A stretch of 64,000 nucleotides of DNA, from NCBI RefSeq assembly GCF_002834145.1, contig NZ_PHNT01000010.1:62001-126000 (forward strand), written 5' to 3'. The DNA is from Roseovarius salinarum (lineage in GTDB: Bacteria > Pseudomonadota > Alphaproteobacteria > Rhodobacterales > Rhodobacteraceae). Of this stretch, positions 44,853-54,129 are shown one piece after another. The stretch's first letter is position 1. The number at the start of each line of letters is the position of its first letter. The position numbers and the translations under genes were made by a program. The notes below the pieces were generated by a model. The model was not told the DNA's origin and did no database searches. It worked only from the letters and a program-made list of their open reading frames with translations.

Positions 44853-45809
44853 ATGCAGAACAAGACCCCCCTGATCCTCGTCGGCGGCCTGGGCTTCGTC
44901 GGCCGCAACATCCTCGAGAACGTGATGGAAAACGAGGCGTTCGCCGACCTGGCGCCGGCGGTGATCGACGACCTGTCGAATGCCGCGCCGGGGCACGAGG
45001 CGCTGGACGTGCCGCGGTTCGAAGGCTCCTACGACACGCCCGAGGCACTGGCGTTTCTCGACGGCCTCGAAGACGGCGGGGCAGGGCGCACCTTCGTTTT
45101 CCTGGCGGGCGAAACCCGCGTGGCCGAATCCGGCGACCGGCCGATGGACTTCATCGAGGCCAACATCACCGCGCCCTCGCGCTTCGTGATGAACGCGGTG
45201 AACCCGGGCGACCGGTTCATCCTCGTCTCGACCGCCGGTGCGCTGTTCGACGGCTCCTTCGAGGTCAGCGTGACCAGCCCCTATTGTCCGAAGAACTTCT
45301 ACGGATCGACCAAGGCGGCCGAGGAGATGATCCTCGAGAAGCTGGTGGCGATGCGCGGCGGAACCTTCCGGGTCGTCCGGTTGACGAACGTCTATGGCCG
45401 TTTCTCGGAAAAGAAGAAAAGCGCGATCCACGCCTTCACGCGCGCCGCCATCGCCGGCGACCGCGTGACGGTCAACGGCGACGGGCAGCAGTCGCGCGAC
45501 TTCATCTATGCGGGGGATGTGGGCTTCGGCATCGCCACGCTGGCGCGCCGCCTGTGCGCGGGAGAGCCGACCGAGCCGGTGAACATGCTGGGCAGCGGCG
45601 TCTCGACCACGCTGATGGACGTGGTGCGCGCCGTCGAGGCGGCGTCGGGCAAGCCCTTGCCCTACGACCAGGTTCCGGCGACCGAGCTGCTCAAGACCGA
45701 ACCGCGCGATGTCATCGCTTCGCAGCGGGACGTGCGCGTGCTTCTGGGCGACAAGATAACGCCCTTCGATGAAGGCATTCGGCAGACTTACGCGTTCTAC
45801 GCGGGCTAG
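44853..45809 (+). CDS. NAD-dependent epimerase/dehydratase (sugar nucleotide SDR)
   Basis: A 318-residue extended SDR. GGLGFVGRNI (11-20) binds NAD, VSTAGALFDGS near 129 holds the catalytic Ser/Thr region, YGSTKAAEE near 150 is the Tyr-x3-Lys pair, and RLTNVYG follows. This is the layout of UDP-glucose epimerases and dehydratases; the exact reaction cannot be named. It lies 96 bases behind the GT2 gene, with TTGACT (44785-44790) in between as a possible promoter element. It ends the sugar locus. Confidence 0.87.
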   Translation: MQNKTPLILVGGLGFVGRNILENVMENEAFADLAPAVIDDLSNAAPGHEALDVPRFEGSYDTPEALAFLDGLEDGGAGRTFVFLAGETRVAESGDRPMDFIEANITAPSRFVMNAVNPGDRFILVSTAGALFDGSFEVSVTSPYCPKNFYGSTKAAEEMILEKLVAMRGGTFRVVRLTNVYGRFSEKKKSAIHAFTRAAIAGDRVTVNGDGQQSRDFIYAGDVGFGIATLARRLCAGEPTEPVNMLGSGVSTTLMDVVRAVEAASGKPLPYDQVPATELLKTEPRDVIASQRDVRVLLGDKITPFDEGIRQTYAFYAG

Positions 45810-46009
45810 CTTGTCCGGGCAGGGCGCGTCAGGGCGAGACCGCCGTTTCGGCCTTTCTGCGCCCGGGTCGGTCCGCGAACGGCATGGCCCGCGTGGGTGG
45901 CCTGGTTTCAACGGCAAGGCACAATGTTCGGCGTGGTGCAGCACCACGCGCCCACCTCGTGACGACGGAAAAATGGACCGATGCATGGGCCGCCGAATGC
46001 GGCCTGTGC
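45810..46009. other. Intergenic stretch between the epimerase and tRNA-Ser genes
   Basis: No gene is seen. A hairpin GCGTGGT-N5-ACCACGC lies at 45931-45949, without a T-tract, and may mark the end of either transcript. Confidence 0.4.
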
Positions 46010-46099
46010 TGGCGGAGGGAGAGGGATTCGAACCCTCGGAGCCCGTGAAGGCTCAACGGTTTTCGAGACCGCCCCGTTCGACCACTCCGGCACCCCTCC
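46010..46099 (-). tRNA. tRNA-Ser (anticodon CGA)
   Basis: The minus strand gives a 90-nt tRNA. The acceptor GGAGGGG pairs with TCCCTCC and is followed by discriminator G and encoded CCA. The anticodon loop CTCGAAA gives CGA, reading UCG. A long variable arm, as required for a serine tRNA, is present, and the T loop is GGTTCGAATCC. It lies alone between the epimerase and DUF2059 genes. Confidence 0.96.
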
Positions 46100-46208
46100 G
46101 CATGGTCTGGAGGCGGCGTGTAATAGCCTTTGGACGGGAAAACAAGGGGGGTTACATTACCCTTCGAAAGAAAATCCGAACTTGTCCGAACTGACCGGGA
46201 AAGGCCTC

Positions 46209-47066
46209 ATGATGCCAACACCACTGCATGCCCCTCTCGCCTCCATCTCGCGCCTGCGCCCGCTGGCCGTGACGCTGCTGATGCTCGCTGCGATCCCCGT
46301 CGCGGCGGCCGACCGCGACCGGCTGGACGCCTTCCTGGAGGTAACCGGCTTCGGCGTGGCGCTGGACAGCATCGCGCTATCGGCGGCCGACGCGCCGAAG
46401 ATGCTGGGCATGTCGGCCAGCGATTTCGGCTCCGACTGGGCGCGCACCGCCGAGGAGGTCTTCGATACCGAGGAGATGCGTGCCACGGCGCTGGACATCC
46501 TTGCGCAGACGCTGTCGCAGGAGGACCTGACGCATGCCGCGACCTTCTATGCCTCGGACCTGGGCCAGCGGCTGGTGGAGGCCGAGAACGCCTCGCACAT
46601 GGTCGAGGACACCGAAGCGAAGGAACGCAAGGGCCGTGCGCTGGTGGCCGACATGGTGGAACAGGGCAGCGATCGCCTTGGAATCCTGAAACGGCTTAAC
46701 GCGGCCGTTGACGCCTCCGACACATCGGTGCGCGCCGTGCAGGAAATCCAGATCCGGTTCCTTCTGGCGGCGTCGGCCGCCGGCGTGACCGAGCGGCGCC
46801 TCGACGAGGGCATGCTGCGGGCCATGATGGAAGAAAACCGAGATGAATTGCGCCTGCGCATGAAGAAATCGGCGCTGGCCAATGCCGCCTACACCTATCG
46901 CGGGTTCTCCGATGCAGATCTGGAGAGCTATGCCGAGGCGCTTGAGCACCCGCGTATGAAGCGCGTCTACGAGCTGATGAACGCGGTGCAATACGAGATC
47001 ATGGCACGCCGGTTCGAGATGCTCGCCGCGCGGATGGCCGAAATGCACCCGGGTCAGGAGCTTTAA
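46209..47066 (+). CDS. Exported DUF2059 domain protein
   Basis: A 285-residue protein with a signal peptide (hydrophobic core about 19-30, cleavage near AAA-DR). The mature protein is almost all helical and holds a DUF2059-like segment (ATFYASDLGQRLVEAENAS near 114-132) followed by a second helical half with a related-looking AYTYRGFSDADLESYAEALE (about 234-253). The repeat-like layout suggests two copies of the domain. Periplasmic; function unknown. Start ATG at 46209 or 46212. Confidence 0.75.
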   Translation: MMPTPLHAPLASISRLRPLAVTLLMLAAIPVAAADRDRLDAFLEVTGFGVALDSIALSAADAPKMLGMSASDFGSDWARTAEEVFDTEEMRATALDILAQTLSQEDLTHAATFYASDLGQRLVEAENASHMVEDTEAKERKGRALVADMVEQGSDRLGILKRLNAAVDASDTSVRAVQEIQIRFLLAASAAGVTERRLDEGMLRAMMEENRDELRLRMKKSALANAAYTYRGFSDADLESYAEALEHPRMKRVYELMNAVQYEIMARRFEMLAARMAEMHPGQEL

Positions 47067-47100
47067 GGCCCTCGTGGCCGCCGGCCCGACGGTGCGCCCC

Positions 47101-47129
47101 TTGACTTCGCGGAGCGTCTGCCCGATAAC
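47101..47129 (+). promoter_or_regulatory. Sigma-70-type promoter of rplU-rpmA
   Basis: TTGACT (47101-47106), 17 bases, GATAAC (47124-47129). This is close to consensus and leaves a leader of about 130 nt before rplU, which could hold a control element. Confidence 0.65.
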
Positions 47130-47267
47130 CGCGGTCTCTGCCGGGGATGGCCCGGAATCGTCAAGCAAGTCACGCCCCGCCAGGGGCGCGCTGTTCGCGG
47201 CGGCCATATGGCCGGAACGCCCGGGCGACCGGGGGCCAAAGAACGCGGCAACGTGAAGGAAGAAACC

Positions 47268-47930
47268 ATGTTTGCGGTCCTCAAGACCGGTGGCAAGCAG
47301 TACAAGGTGCAGTCGGGTGACACGCTGCGCGTGGAAAAGCTTGCCGCGGAAGCCGGTGAAAAGGTTCAGTTCAACGACGTGCTCATGCTGGGCGGCGACA
47401 AGACCGTCGTCGGCACGCCCTACGTCGACGGTGCGGCCGTGCAGGCCGAGGTGGTCGACCAGGTGAAGGGCGACAAGGTCATCAAGTTCGTCAAGCGCCG
47501 GCGCAAGCACGGCTCGAAGCGCACGGTGGGGCACCGCCAGCAATTGACGCTTCTCCGGGTGACCGAGATCCTCGACAAGGGCGCCGACAAGAGCGGTGTG
47601 AAGGCTGCCGTCGGGGCAGGCGCCTTGGCCGGCGCGGCCGCTGCCGAAACCGGTGCGAAGGCCCCGGCGAAGAAAGCCGCGCCCAAGGCGGACGCGAAGG
47701 CCGGATCCGGGGCCGCCCCGGAATCCGGGGGCGCTGACGATCTCAAGCAGCTTTCCGGCGTGGGCCCCGCGCTCGAGAAGAAGCTGGTCGAGGCCGGTGT
47801 CACCACCTTCGCCCAGATCGCGGCATGGACGGAAGAGGACATCGCTGTCATGGACGAGAAACTGTCGTTCAAGGGCCGGATCGAGCGTGAAGGCTGGGTC
47901 GAACAGGCCAAGGAACTGGCCAAGGGCTAA
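47268..47930 (+). CDS. rplU: 50S ribosomal protein L21 with C-terminal helix-hairpin-helix extension
   Basis: A 220-residue protein, about twice the usual L21 length. Residues 1-104 are canonical L21 ([39 protein letters not shown]). A Lys/Ala-rich linker (about 113-150) leads to a compact C-terminal domain (about 157-220) with [20 protein letters not shown], a helix-hairpin-helix-type nucleic acid/protein binding fold. This long form is common in Rhodobacteraceae. ATG at 47268 is the family start. rpmA follows after 12 bases. Confidence 0.95.
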   Translation: MFAVLKTGGKQYKVQSGDTLRVEKLAAEAGEKVQFNDVLMLGGDKTVVGTPYVDGAAVQAEVVDQVKGDKVIKFVKRRRKHGSKRTVGHRQQLTLLRVTEILDKGADKSGVKAAVGAGALAGAAAAETGAKAPAKKAAPKADAKAGSGAAPESGGADDLKQLSGVGPALEKKLVEAGVTTFAQIAAWTEEDIAVMDEKLSFKGRIEREGWVEQAKELAKG

Positions 47931-47942
47931 AGGAGAGACGAG

Positions 47943-48212
47943 ATGGCACACAAGAAAGCAGGTGGCTCCTCGCGCAACGGGCGCGATTCCGTCGGTCGCC
48001 GCCTTGGCGTGAAGAAATACGGCGGCCAAGCCGTCGTTCCCGGCAACATCATCGCGCGCCAGCGCGGCAACAAGTTCTGGCCGGGCCAGGGCGTCGGGCA
48101 GGGCAAGGATCACACCATCTTCGCGACGGTGGAAGGCGCCGTGAAATTCCACAAGGGTCTGAAAGGCCGCACGTTCATTTCCGTGCTGCCAGTGCCCGAG
48201 GCCGCCGAGTAA
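47943..48212 (+). CDS. rpmA: 50S ribosomal protein L27
   Basis: An 89-residue L27, with [20 protein letters not shown] at the N-terminus that reaches the peptidyl-transferase centre, and [20 protein letters not shown]. No N-terminal leader requiring cleavage is present. AAGGAGAG precedes the ATG. It shares the rplU transcript and is followed by a strong intrinsic terminator. Confidence 0.97.
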   Translation: MAHKKAGGSSRNGRDSVGRRLGVKKYGGQAVVPGNIIARQRGNKFWPGQGVGQGKDHTIFATVEGAVKFHKGLKGRTFISVLPVPEAAE

Positions 48213-48240
48213 GCCGACCGCAGGACATGCACACCATTTC

Positions 48241-48276
48241 GGGGATCGGCGCGGGCGCCGGTCCCCGTTTTCGTTT
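48241..48276 (+). terminator. Intrinsic terminator of rplU-rpmA
   Basis: GGGGATCGGCG pairs with CGCCGGTCCCC (one T-G wobble) around a CGGG loop, followed by GTTTTCGTTT. It lies 28 bases after the rpmA stop. Confidence 0.8.
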
Positions 48277-48370
48277 CGGGGGTGTTCCGGGCAGGCAACA
48301 CCGCATCGGCCGGGGCCACGCCGCCATTCCGCGCCCTCGGGCACCCCGCATGCGAGTTGGAGGAGACCGC

Positions 48371-48910
48371 GTGAAACATGACCCCATACCGGACCAGCCG
48401 GTGATCGAGACCGACCGCTTCGTGCTGCGCCCGTTGCGGCCCTCGGACGCCGGGTTGATCGAGTTCTACGCCAGCGACGCGCGCGTGGCGCGGATGACCA
48501 CATCGATTCCGCACCCGCTTCCGCCGGGCACCATAGAGGCGTTCATCGAGCGCGCCATCGACCCTGCGCGCGACGCCGATGTCTGGGCGATCGACGGCAC
48601 ACGTCACGGCGCGCCCGAGGTCATGGGGTTGATCGAACTGGCGCGGCTGGACCGCGGCCAGTCCGAGGTGAGTTTCTGGGTCGCGCCGGCGCACTGGAAC
48701 ACGGGCGTCGCCTCGCAGGCGCTGGCGGCGCTGATTGCCGAGAACCCGCAGGACAGCCGCACCTTCTTCGCCAGCGTCTTTCAGGACAACGCGGCCTCAG
48801 CGCGTTTGCTGACGAACACCGGGTTCCGGTACCTTGGCGACGCCGAAAGCTACTGCCCGGCGCGCGGCGCGACGGTGCCCATCTGGACCTATAGCCGAAA
48901 TCGCGATTGA
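48371..48910 (+). CDS. GNAT family N-acetyltransferase
   Basis: A 179-residue acetyltransferase of the RimJ/RimL-like group: PVIETDRFVLRPLRPSDAGL at the N-terminus, VSFWVAPAHWNTGVASQALA as the acetyl-CoA-binding loop region near 105, and SARLLTNTGFRYLG near 150. The start is GTG at 48371, set by GGAGGAG five bases upstream; upstream ATGs lack this. The substrate (a protein N-terminus or small amine) is not predictable. It lies between rpmA and obgE. Confidence 0.85.
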   Translation: MKHDPIPDQPVIETDRFVLRPLRPSDAGLIEFYASDARVARMTTSIPHPLPPGTIEAFIERAIDPARDADVWAIDGTRHGAPEVMGLIELARLDRGQSEVSFWVAPAHWNTGVASQALAALIAENPQDSRTFFASVFQDNAASARLLTNTGFRYLGDAESYCPARGATVPIWTYSRNRD

Positions 48911-48941
48911 GCCGCGCGCGGCCATCACCTAAGGGGACACC

Positions 48942-49979
48942 ATGAAATTCCTCGATCTGGCCAAGGTGCATATCCGCTCGGGCGCGGGCGGGGCCGGCTG
49001 CACGAGCTTCCGGCGCGAGAAATACGTCGAGTTCGGCGGCCCCGATGGCGGCGACGGCGGCCGTGGCGGCGATGTCTGGGCCGAGGCCGTGGACGGGCTG
49101 AATACCCTGATCGACTTCCGCTACCAGCAGCATTTCTTCGCCAAGAACGGCCAGCACGGCATGGGCAAGCAGCGCAACGGGCGCGACGGCGACGACATCG
49201 TGCTGCATGTGCCCGCGGGCACCGAGATCCTGGACGAGGACCAGGAGACGGTGATCGCCGATCTCAGGCGCGTGGGCGACCGCGTGCTTCTGGCCAAGGG
49301 CGGCAACGGCGGCTGGGGCAACCTGCATTTCAAGAGCTCCACCAACCAGGCGCCGCGCCGCGCCAACCCCGGCCAGCCGGGGGTGGAGCGCACGCTGTGG
49401 CTGCGCCTCAAGCTGATCGCCGACGCCGGGCTCGTGGGGCTGCCCAACGCGGGCAAGTCCACCTTCCTTGCCGCGACATCGAACGCGCGACCGAAGATCG
49501 CCGATTACCCCTTCACCACGCTGCACCCGAATCTCGGGGTGGTGAGCGTGGACGACGCCGAATTCGTCGTGGCCGACATCCCGGGGCTGATCGACGGCGC
49601 GCACGAGGGCCGCGGCCTCGGCGACCAGTTTCTCGGCCATGTCGAGCGCTGCGCGGTTCTTCTGCACCTGGTCGATGCCACATCGGACACGGTGGAGGAT
49701 GACTGGCGCACGATCGTGGACGAACTCGGGGCCTACGGCAGCGCGCTGGCCGACAAGCCGCGGGTGACCGCGCTCAACAAGGTCGACGCCCTGGACGATG
49801 ACGCCCGCGCCGCGGTGCGCGCGACGCTGGAGGCGGTATCGGGCGGGCCGGTCATGATGATGTCCGGCGTGACCGGCGCCGGCGTGACCGAGGTGCTGCG
49901 TGCCCTGCGGGCGGTGATCGACGCCGAGCGCGCGGCGCAGGCCGCGGCGGAAGAGGAGGACGTGCCGTGGCATCCCTGA
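48942..49979 (+). CDS. obgE: GTPase ObgE/CgtA
   Basis: A 345-residue ribosome-associated GTPase. The Gly-rich Obg fold covers 1-158 ([20 protein letters not shown]). The G domain has GLPNAGKST (G1, near 167), the switch region [23 protein letters not shown] (G3) and LNKVDALD (G4). It controls 50S assembly and, in Alphaproteobacteria, growth. The rplU-rpmA-obgE order is widely conserved. Its end overlaps proB by 13 bases. Confidence 0.96.
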   Translation: MKFLDLAKVHIRSGAGGAGCTSFRREKYVEFGGPDGGDGGRGGDVWAEAVDGLNTLIDFRYQQHFFAKNGQHGMGKQRNGRDGDDIVLHVPAGTEILDEDQETVIADLRRVGDRVLLAKGGNGGWGNLHFKSSTNQAPRRANPGQPGVERTLWLRLKLIADAGLVGLPNAGKSTFLAATSNARPKIADYPFTTLHPNLGVVSVDDAEFVVADIPGLIDGAHEGRGLGDQFLGHVERCAVLLHLVDATSDTVEDDWRTIVDELGAYGSALADKPRVTALNKVDALDDDARAAVRATLEAVSGGPVMMMSGVTGAGVTEVLRALRAVIDAERAAQAAAEEEDVPWHP

Positions 49980-51070
49980 ACGCGGCGCGGCGCGTGGTGG
50001 TCAAGATCGGCTCGGCGCTGCTGGTCGACCGTCAAACCGGCGCGTTGCGCGACGCGTGGCTCGGGGCGCTGGCCGCCGACGTGGCGCGGATGCGCGCGGA
50101 TGGCACGGACGTGATCCTCGTGTCCTCGGGTTCCATCGCGCTGGGACGGGCGCAACTGGGCCTTCCCGGGCGCGAGTTGACGCTGGAACAATCGCAGGCC
50201 GCCGCGGCGGTGGGGCAGATCCGGCTGGCGCGCGCCTATGACGGCGCGCTGGCCGATCACGGGCTGCGTGCCGCGCAGGTGCTCGTCACGCTGGAGGACA
50301 GCGCCGACCGCCGCCGCTACCTCAACTCGCGGGCCACGTTGCAGCAGCTTCTGCGGCTGGGCGCGGTGCCCATCGTCAACGAGAACGACACCGTCGCCAC
50401 CGACGAGATCCGCTATGGTGACAACGACAGGCTGGCGGCACAGGTGGCGGTGACGGCAGGGGCCGACAGGCTGATCCTTCTGTCGGACGTCGACGGGTTC
50501 TATTCCGCGCCGCCCGGGACGGCGGGCGCGCACCGCTTCGACGTGATCGAGGCGATCACGCCCGAGATCGAGGCGATGGCCGGCGACGCGGGCACGGGGC
50601 TGTCCAAGGGCGGGATGAAAACCAAGCTTCTGGCGGCCAAGATGGCGACCGCAGCGGGCTGCGAGATGGTGATCGCCGAAGGCTCCGCGCTGCACCCCGT
50701 CCGTGCACTGGAGGAGGGCGCGGCGCATACCCGCTTCCTCGCCCAGGGCAGCCCACAGCAACAGCGCAAGGCGTGGATCGCGGCGATGAAACCGCGCGGG
50801 CGCGTGACCATCGATGCCGGGGCGGCGCGCGCGCTGGGGCAGGGCAGCAGCCTGCTGCCGGCGGGCGTCACCGCGGTGACGGGCCGGTTCCGGCGCGGCG
50901 ACCCGGTGGCGGTGGTGGATGCCGACGGCCGCCACCTGTGCCAGGGTCTGACGCGTTACGACGCCGACGACGCGGGCCGGATACGCGGACTGCGCACCGA
51001 GCAGCTGGCCGGGGTTCTGGGCTATCCCGCCCGCGGGCCGCTGGTGCATCGCGACGATATGGCGTTCTGA
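49967..51070 (+). CDS. proB: Glutamate 5-kinase
   Basis: A 367-residue enzyme for the first step of proline synthesis. The amino-acid kinase domain (about 1-255) shows [21 protein letters not shown] and [11 protein letters not shown]; a PUA domain (about 270-360) follows with [20 protein letters not shown]. The start lies inside obgE (13-base overlap), indicating translational coupling. proA follows after 53 bases. Confidence 0.95.
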   Translation: MASLNAARRVVVKIGSALLVDRQTGALRDAWLGALAADVARMRADGTDVILVSSGSIALGRAQLGLPGRELTLEQSQAAAAVGQIRLARAYDGALADHGLRAAQVLVTLEDSADRRRYLNSRATLQQLLRLGAVPIVNENDTVATDEIRYGDNDRLAAQVAVTAGADRLILLSDVDGFYSAPPGTAGAHRFDVIEAITPEIEAMAGDAGTGLSKGGMKTKLLAAKMATAAGCEMVIAEGSALHPVRALEEGAAHTRFLAQGSPQQQRKAWIAAMKPRGRVTIDAGAARALGQGSSLLPAGVTAVTGRFRRGDPVAVVDADGRHLCQGLTRYDADDAGRIRGLRTEQLAGVLGYPARGPLVHRDDMAF

Positions 51071-51123
51071 CGCGCCGCAGTGCTACACCCCCGAACGGGC
51101 CGACGACACAGGAGCCGTGACCG

Positions 51124-52389
51124 ATGAAGGACATTGACGACATCCCCGCCCTGATGGCCGCGATCGGCGCGCGCGCGAAGGCTGCCGCCGCGGAACTGGC
51201 CGTGACGGACGCGGCCGCGCGCAACACGGCGCTCCGGGCCGCGGCCGACGCGGTCGAGGCACGCCAGGACGAGATCCTGGCGGCCAACGAAAAGGACCTC
51301 GCCTTCGGGCGGGACAAGGGGCTGTCGGCGGCCATGATGGATCGCCTCACGCTTGACGCGGGCCGGATCAAGGCCATCGCCGACGGGTTGCGCGCCGTCG
51401 CCGCGCAGGACGATCCCCTGGGCCGGGTCATGGCCGAGTGGGACATGGACTCGGGCCTTCACATCCGCCGCGTGCGCACGCCGCTCGGGGTGATCGGGGT
51501 GATTTTCGAAAGCCGGCCCAACGTCACCGCGGATGCCGGCGCACTGTGCCTGAAGTCGGGCAACGCGGTGATCCTGCGCGGCGGGTCGGAAAGTTTTCAT
51601 TCCTCGCACGCGATCCACGCCTGCCTGGTCGAGGGGCTGCGCACCGCCGGCCTGCCCGAGGAGGCCGTGCAGCTCGTGCCGACGCGCGACCGGGCGGCGG
51701 TGTCGCAGATGCTGGCCATGACCGAAACCATCGACGTGATCGTGCCGCGTGGTGGCAAGGGGCTGGTCGGGCTGGTGCAGTGCGAGGCGCGCGTGCCGGT
51801 CTTCGCGCATCTCGAGGGCATCGTGCATGTCTACCTCGACGAGGCGGCCGACCCGGAGAAGGCGCTGCGCGTGGTGATGAACGCCAAGACGCGCCGCACC
51901 GGCATATGCGGGGCCGCCGAGTGCCTGCTCATCCATCGTGACGTGCTGGATACCGTGGGGCAGGGCGTGGTGCGCGCGCTGCTCGAGGCGGGCGTCGAGG
52001 TTCGCGGCGACGCAACGCTTCAGGCCATCGAGGGCGTGACGGCCGCGGCCGAGGATGACTGGGGGCGCGAATACCTCGACAGCGTGATCGCGGCACGGGT
52101 GGTTGACGACATCGACGCGGGCATCGCGCATATCCGCGCGCATGGTTCGGGCCACACCGATTGCATCGTGACCGAGGATGACGCGGCCGCAAACACCTTC
52201 TTCTCGCGGCTCGACAGCGCGATCCTGATGCGCAACGCCTCCACCCAGTTCGCCGATGGCGGCGAATTCGGCATGGGTACCGAGATCGGCATCGCCACCG
52301 GCAAGCTGCACGCGCGCGGGCCTGTCGGGGCCGAGCAACTGACCAGCTTCAAGTACATCGTGGAGGGCGACGGCACCGTGCGCGCCTGA
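51124..52389 (+). CDS. proA: Glutamate-5-semialdehyde dehydrogenase (gamma-glutamyl phosphate reductase)
   Basis: A 421-residue NADPH-dependent aldehyde dehydrogenase-fold enzyme for the second step of proline synthesis. Diagnostic stretches are [17 protein letters not shown] near 118, [14 protein letters not shown] near 143, [12 protein letters not shown] near 204, and [16 protein letters not shown] with the catalytic Cys near 262. Length is normal. It ends 18 bases from the convergent chpT. Confidence 0.96.
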   Translation: MKDIDDIPALMAAIGARAKAAAAELAVTDAAARNTALRAAADAVEARQDEILAANEKDLAFGRDKGLSAAMMDRLTLDAGRIKAIADGLRAVAAQDDPLGRVMAEWDMDSGLHIRRVRTPLGVIGVIFESRPNVTADAGALCLKSGNAVILRGGSESFHSSHAIHACLVEGLRTAGLPEEAVQLVPTRDRAAVSQMLAMTETIDVIVPRGGKGLVGLVQCEARVPVFAHLEGIVHVYLDEAADPEKALRVVMNAKTRRTGICGAAECLLIHRDVLDTVGQGVVRALLEAGVEVRGDATLQAIEGVTAAAEDDWGREYLDSVIAARVVDDIDAGIAHIRAHGSGHTDCIVTEDDAAANTFFSRLDSAILMRNASTQFADGGEFGMGTEIGIATGKLHARGPVGAEQLTSFKYIVEGDGTVRA

Positions 52390-52407
52390 GGCCGTCCGCC
52401 CGCCGCG

Positions 52408-53005
52408 TCAGAACGTCAGCGTCAGGCCGTCGCTGTCGTGATCGAGCCGCGCCGTGCGGTCCAGGCCGGACAGCGCATCCGGCAGAAGGGCGAACTGTAC
52501 CTGCGCCGGTGTGATCTCGGGCAGCCTGTCGCCGCCGTCGAGCGCCGCCCACAGCGCGGGGTCGACCGCAAGCGCCGGCCCCGTGGCCGTGACGCGCCAG
52601 CACACGCCGTCGCGCGAGAGATCCAGGCGTCCCCCCCCGCGGCAAGGCATCGATGGCGCACATTGCGGCCAGGGCCGCCGCTTGCGCCTCCGCGCGGGGG
52701 ATGTCGCCCGAGGCGGCACAGCCCAACCGCGTGCGCATGTCGTCCATCCCTTCGGTCATGATCGCGGCGAAGTCGCCGGCCGCCACGGTCTGGCCCGCCG
52801 TGGCCCGACCGAAGGCGAGGCGGAAAAGCCGGATCCGGGCCGTGGCGTTGCGGCTGCTTTCGGCGATCAGCGCGACCTCGGGCCCGGTGTCGCCGGACAT
52901 CTCCAGCAACTCCACGCCGTTTGCCACCGCGCCCACCGGGCTGATCAGGTCGTGACATATGCGCGACCCTATCAGCGCGCCGATATCGCGGTTAGACTGG
53001 GTCAT
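52408..53005 (-). pseudogene. chpT: Histidine phosphotransferase ChpT-like, interrupted by a -1 frameshift in a G8 run
   Basis: The N-terminal part from ATG 53005 reads MTQSNRDIGALIGSRICHDL, then ISPVGAVANGVELLEMS, the ChpT dimerisation helix with the phospho-accepting His. The frame is normal to ALPRGG, then the match jumps to another frame (GRLDLSRDGVCWRV to the stop at 52408). The switch is at eight G on the coding strand (52631-52638); nine would restore one 199-residue protein. ChpT passes phosphate from CckA to CtrA. An assembly or sequencing error is more likely than true loss, as both halves are intact. Confidence 0.82.
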
Positions 53006-53044
53006 GAGCCGCCCCCGGGTCGGCGGGGAAAAGGACGTGAGCGC

Positions 53045-53227
53045 ATGACCGAAATGAACGCGATGCTGGAGCCCGGAATGCTGGTGCGCAACCCCGCGCG
53101 CCCCGACTGGGGCACGGGGCAGGTGCAATCGAATATCGCGGGAAAGATCACGGTCAATTTCCCCGAGGCCGGCAAGATGGTGATCGACGGCACCAGGGTA
53201 ACCCTGGAGCCCGTCCTTGATCGCTGA
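53045..53227 (+). CDS. DUF3553 protein
   Basis: A 60-residue protein. LEPGMLVRNPARPDWGTGQV followed by KITVNFPEAGKMVI is the DUF3553 signature, a small SH3-like beta barrel also found attached to helicases. No function is known. It is divergent from chpT, with the start codons 40 bases apart, and has AAGGACG upstream. Confidence 0.82.
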   Translation: MTEMNAMLEPGMLVRNPARPDWGTGQVQSNIAGKITVNFPEAGKMVIDGTRVTLEPVLDR

Positions 53228-53349
53228 CAAAGGTTGCGGACAGGTTAACACCGCCAAGTCCCCCGTGCCAGATGCGCGGCGACCCGGCGTATGTTGCCTT
53301 CGCGGCCGGGGTTCCATAGAACCCCCGCGAGGGGGCGACCGGGGCCGAG

Positions 53350-54129
53350 ATGAACGATCAGCAACCGCAATTCCGCACCGTTCTGGCCAGCAGCGACGCG
53401 GAGCGCCGCGCCGCGCAACGCCTGCGATACCGCGTCTTCGTCGAGGAACTCGGCGGTGACGGCGCGCTTGTGGACCACGATGCGCGCCTGGAGCGCGACG
53501 CCTTCGATCCGTATTTCGATCACCTGCTGCTGCTTGACGAGGCGCGCCGCGGCGACATCTGCGACCGCACGGTGGGTGTCTACCGGCTGTTGCGCGACGA
53601 ACAGGCAGCGCAGGCCGGGCAGTTCTATTCCGAGGACGAATACGACCTGTCGGTGCTGCGCGATTCGGGCAGGCGGCTGCTGGAACTGGGGCGGTCGTGC
53701 CTCGACGCCGACTACCGCGGCGGAGCAGCGATGTTCCACCTGTGGAACGGTCTGGCCGAATACGTGGCCACGCACGGCATCGAGGTGCTGTTCGGCGTTG
53801 CCAGCTTTCACGGCACGGACGTGGACGCGCTTGCGCAGCCACTGTCGCTGCTGCACGCCAGGCACCTGGCGCCCGAACCGCTGCGCGTGTGCGCCCAGCC
53901 GTCGCATTTCCAGCGCATGGACCTCGTGCCGCCCGACCGGATAGACCGGCGCGCGGCGATGCTGCAGGTCCCCGCGCTGATCAAGGCCTACCTGCGCCTG
54001 GGCGGATTCGTCGGCGATGGCGCCTTCGTCGATCATGATTTCAACACCACCGATGTCTGCCTCGTCATGGACACCGACCGGCTCAACGCCACGCAAAAGG
54101 CGATCTACGCGCGGGGGCGGGACGGGTGA
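53350..54129 (+). CDS. olsB: Ornithine N-acyltransferase (OlsB, 3-hydroxyacyl-ACP dependent)
   Basis: A 259-residue GNAT-like acyltransferase that makes lyso-ornithine lipid from ornithine and 3-hydroxyacyl-ACP. Family segments are RLRYRVFVEELGGDG near 27, DHLLLLDE, RLLELGRSCLDADYRGGAAM near 106, and VLFGVASFHGTD near 147. Cytoplasmic, membrane-peripheral. Its stop overlaps olsA by four bases, the usual olsBA arrangement. No PHO-box was seen upstream. Confidence 0.92.
   Translation: MNDQQPQFRTVLASSDAERRAAQRLRYRVFVEELGGDGALVDHDARLERDAFDPYFDHLLLLDEARRGDICDRTVGVYRLLRDEQAAQAGQFYSEDEYDLSVLRDSGRRLLELGRSCLDADYRGGAAMFHLWNGLAEYVATHGIEVLFGVASFHGTDVDALAQPLSLLHARHLAPEPLRVCAQPSHFQRMDLVPPDRIDRRAAMLQVPALIKAYLRLGGFVGDGAFVDHDFNTTDVCLVMDTDRLNATQKAIYARGRDG

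Noticed and set aside
45931-45949. Hairpin GCGTGGT-N5-ACCACGC as terminator of the epimerase gene
   Set aside because: It lies 120 bases past the stop and has no T-tract; recorded only in the intergenic note.
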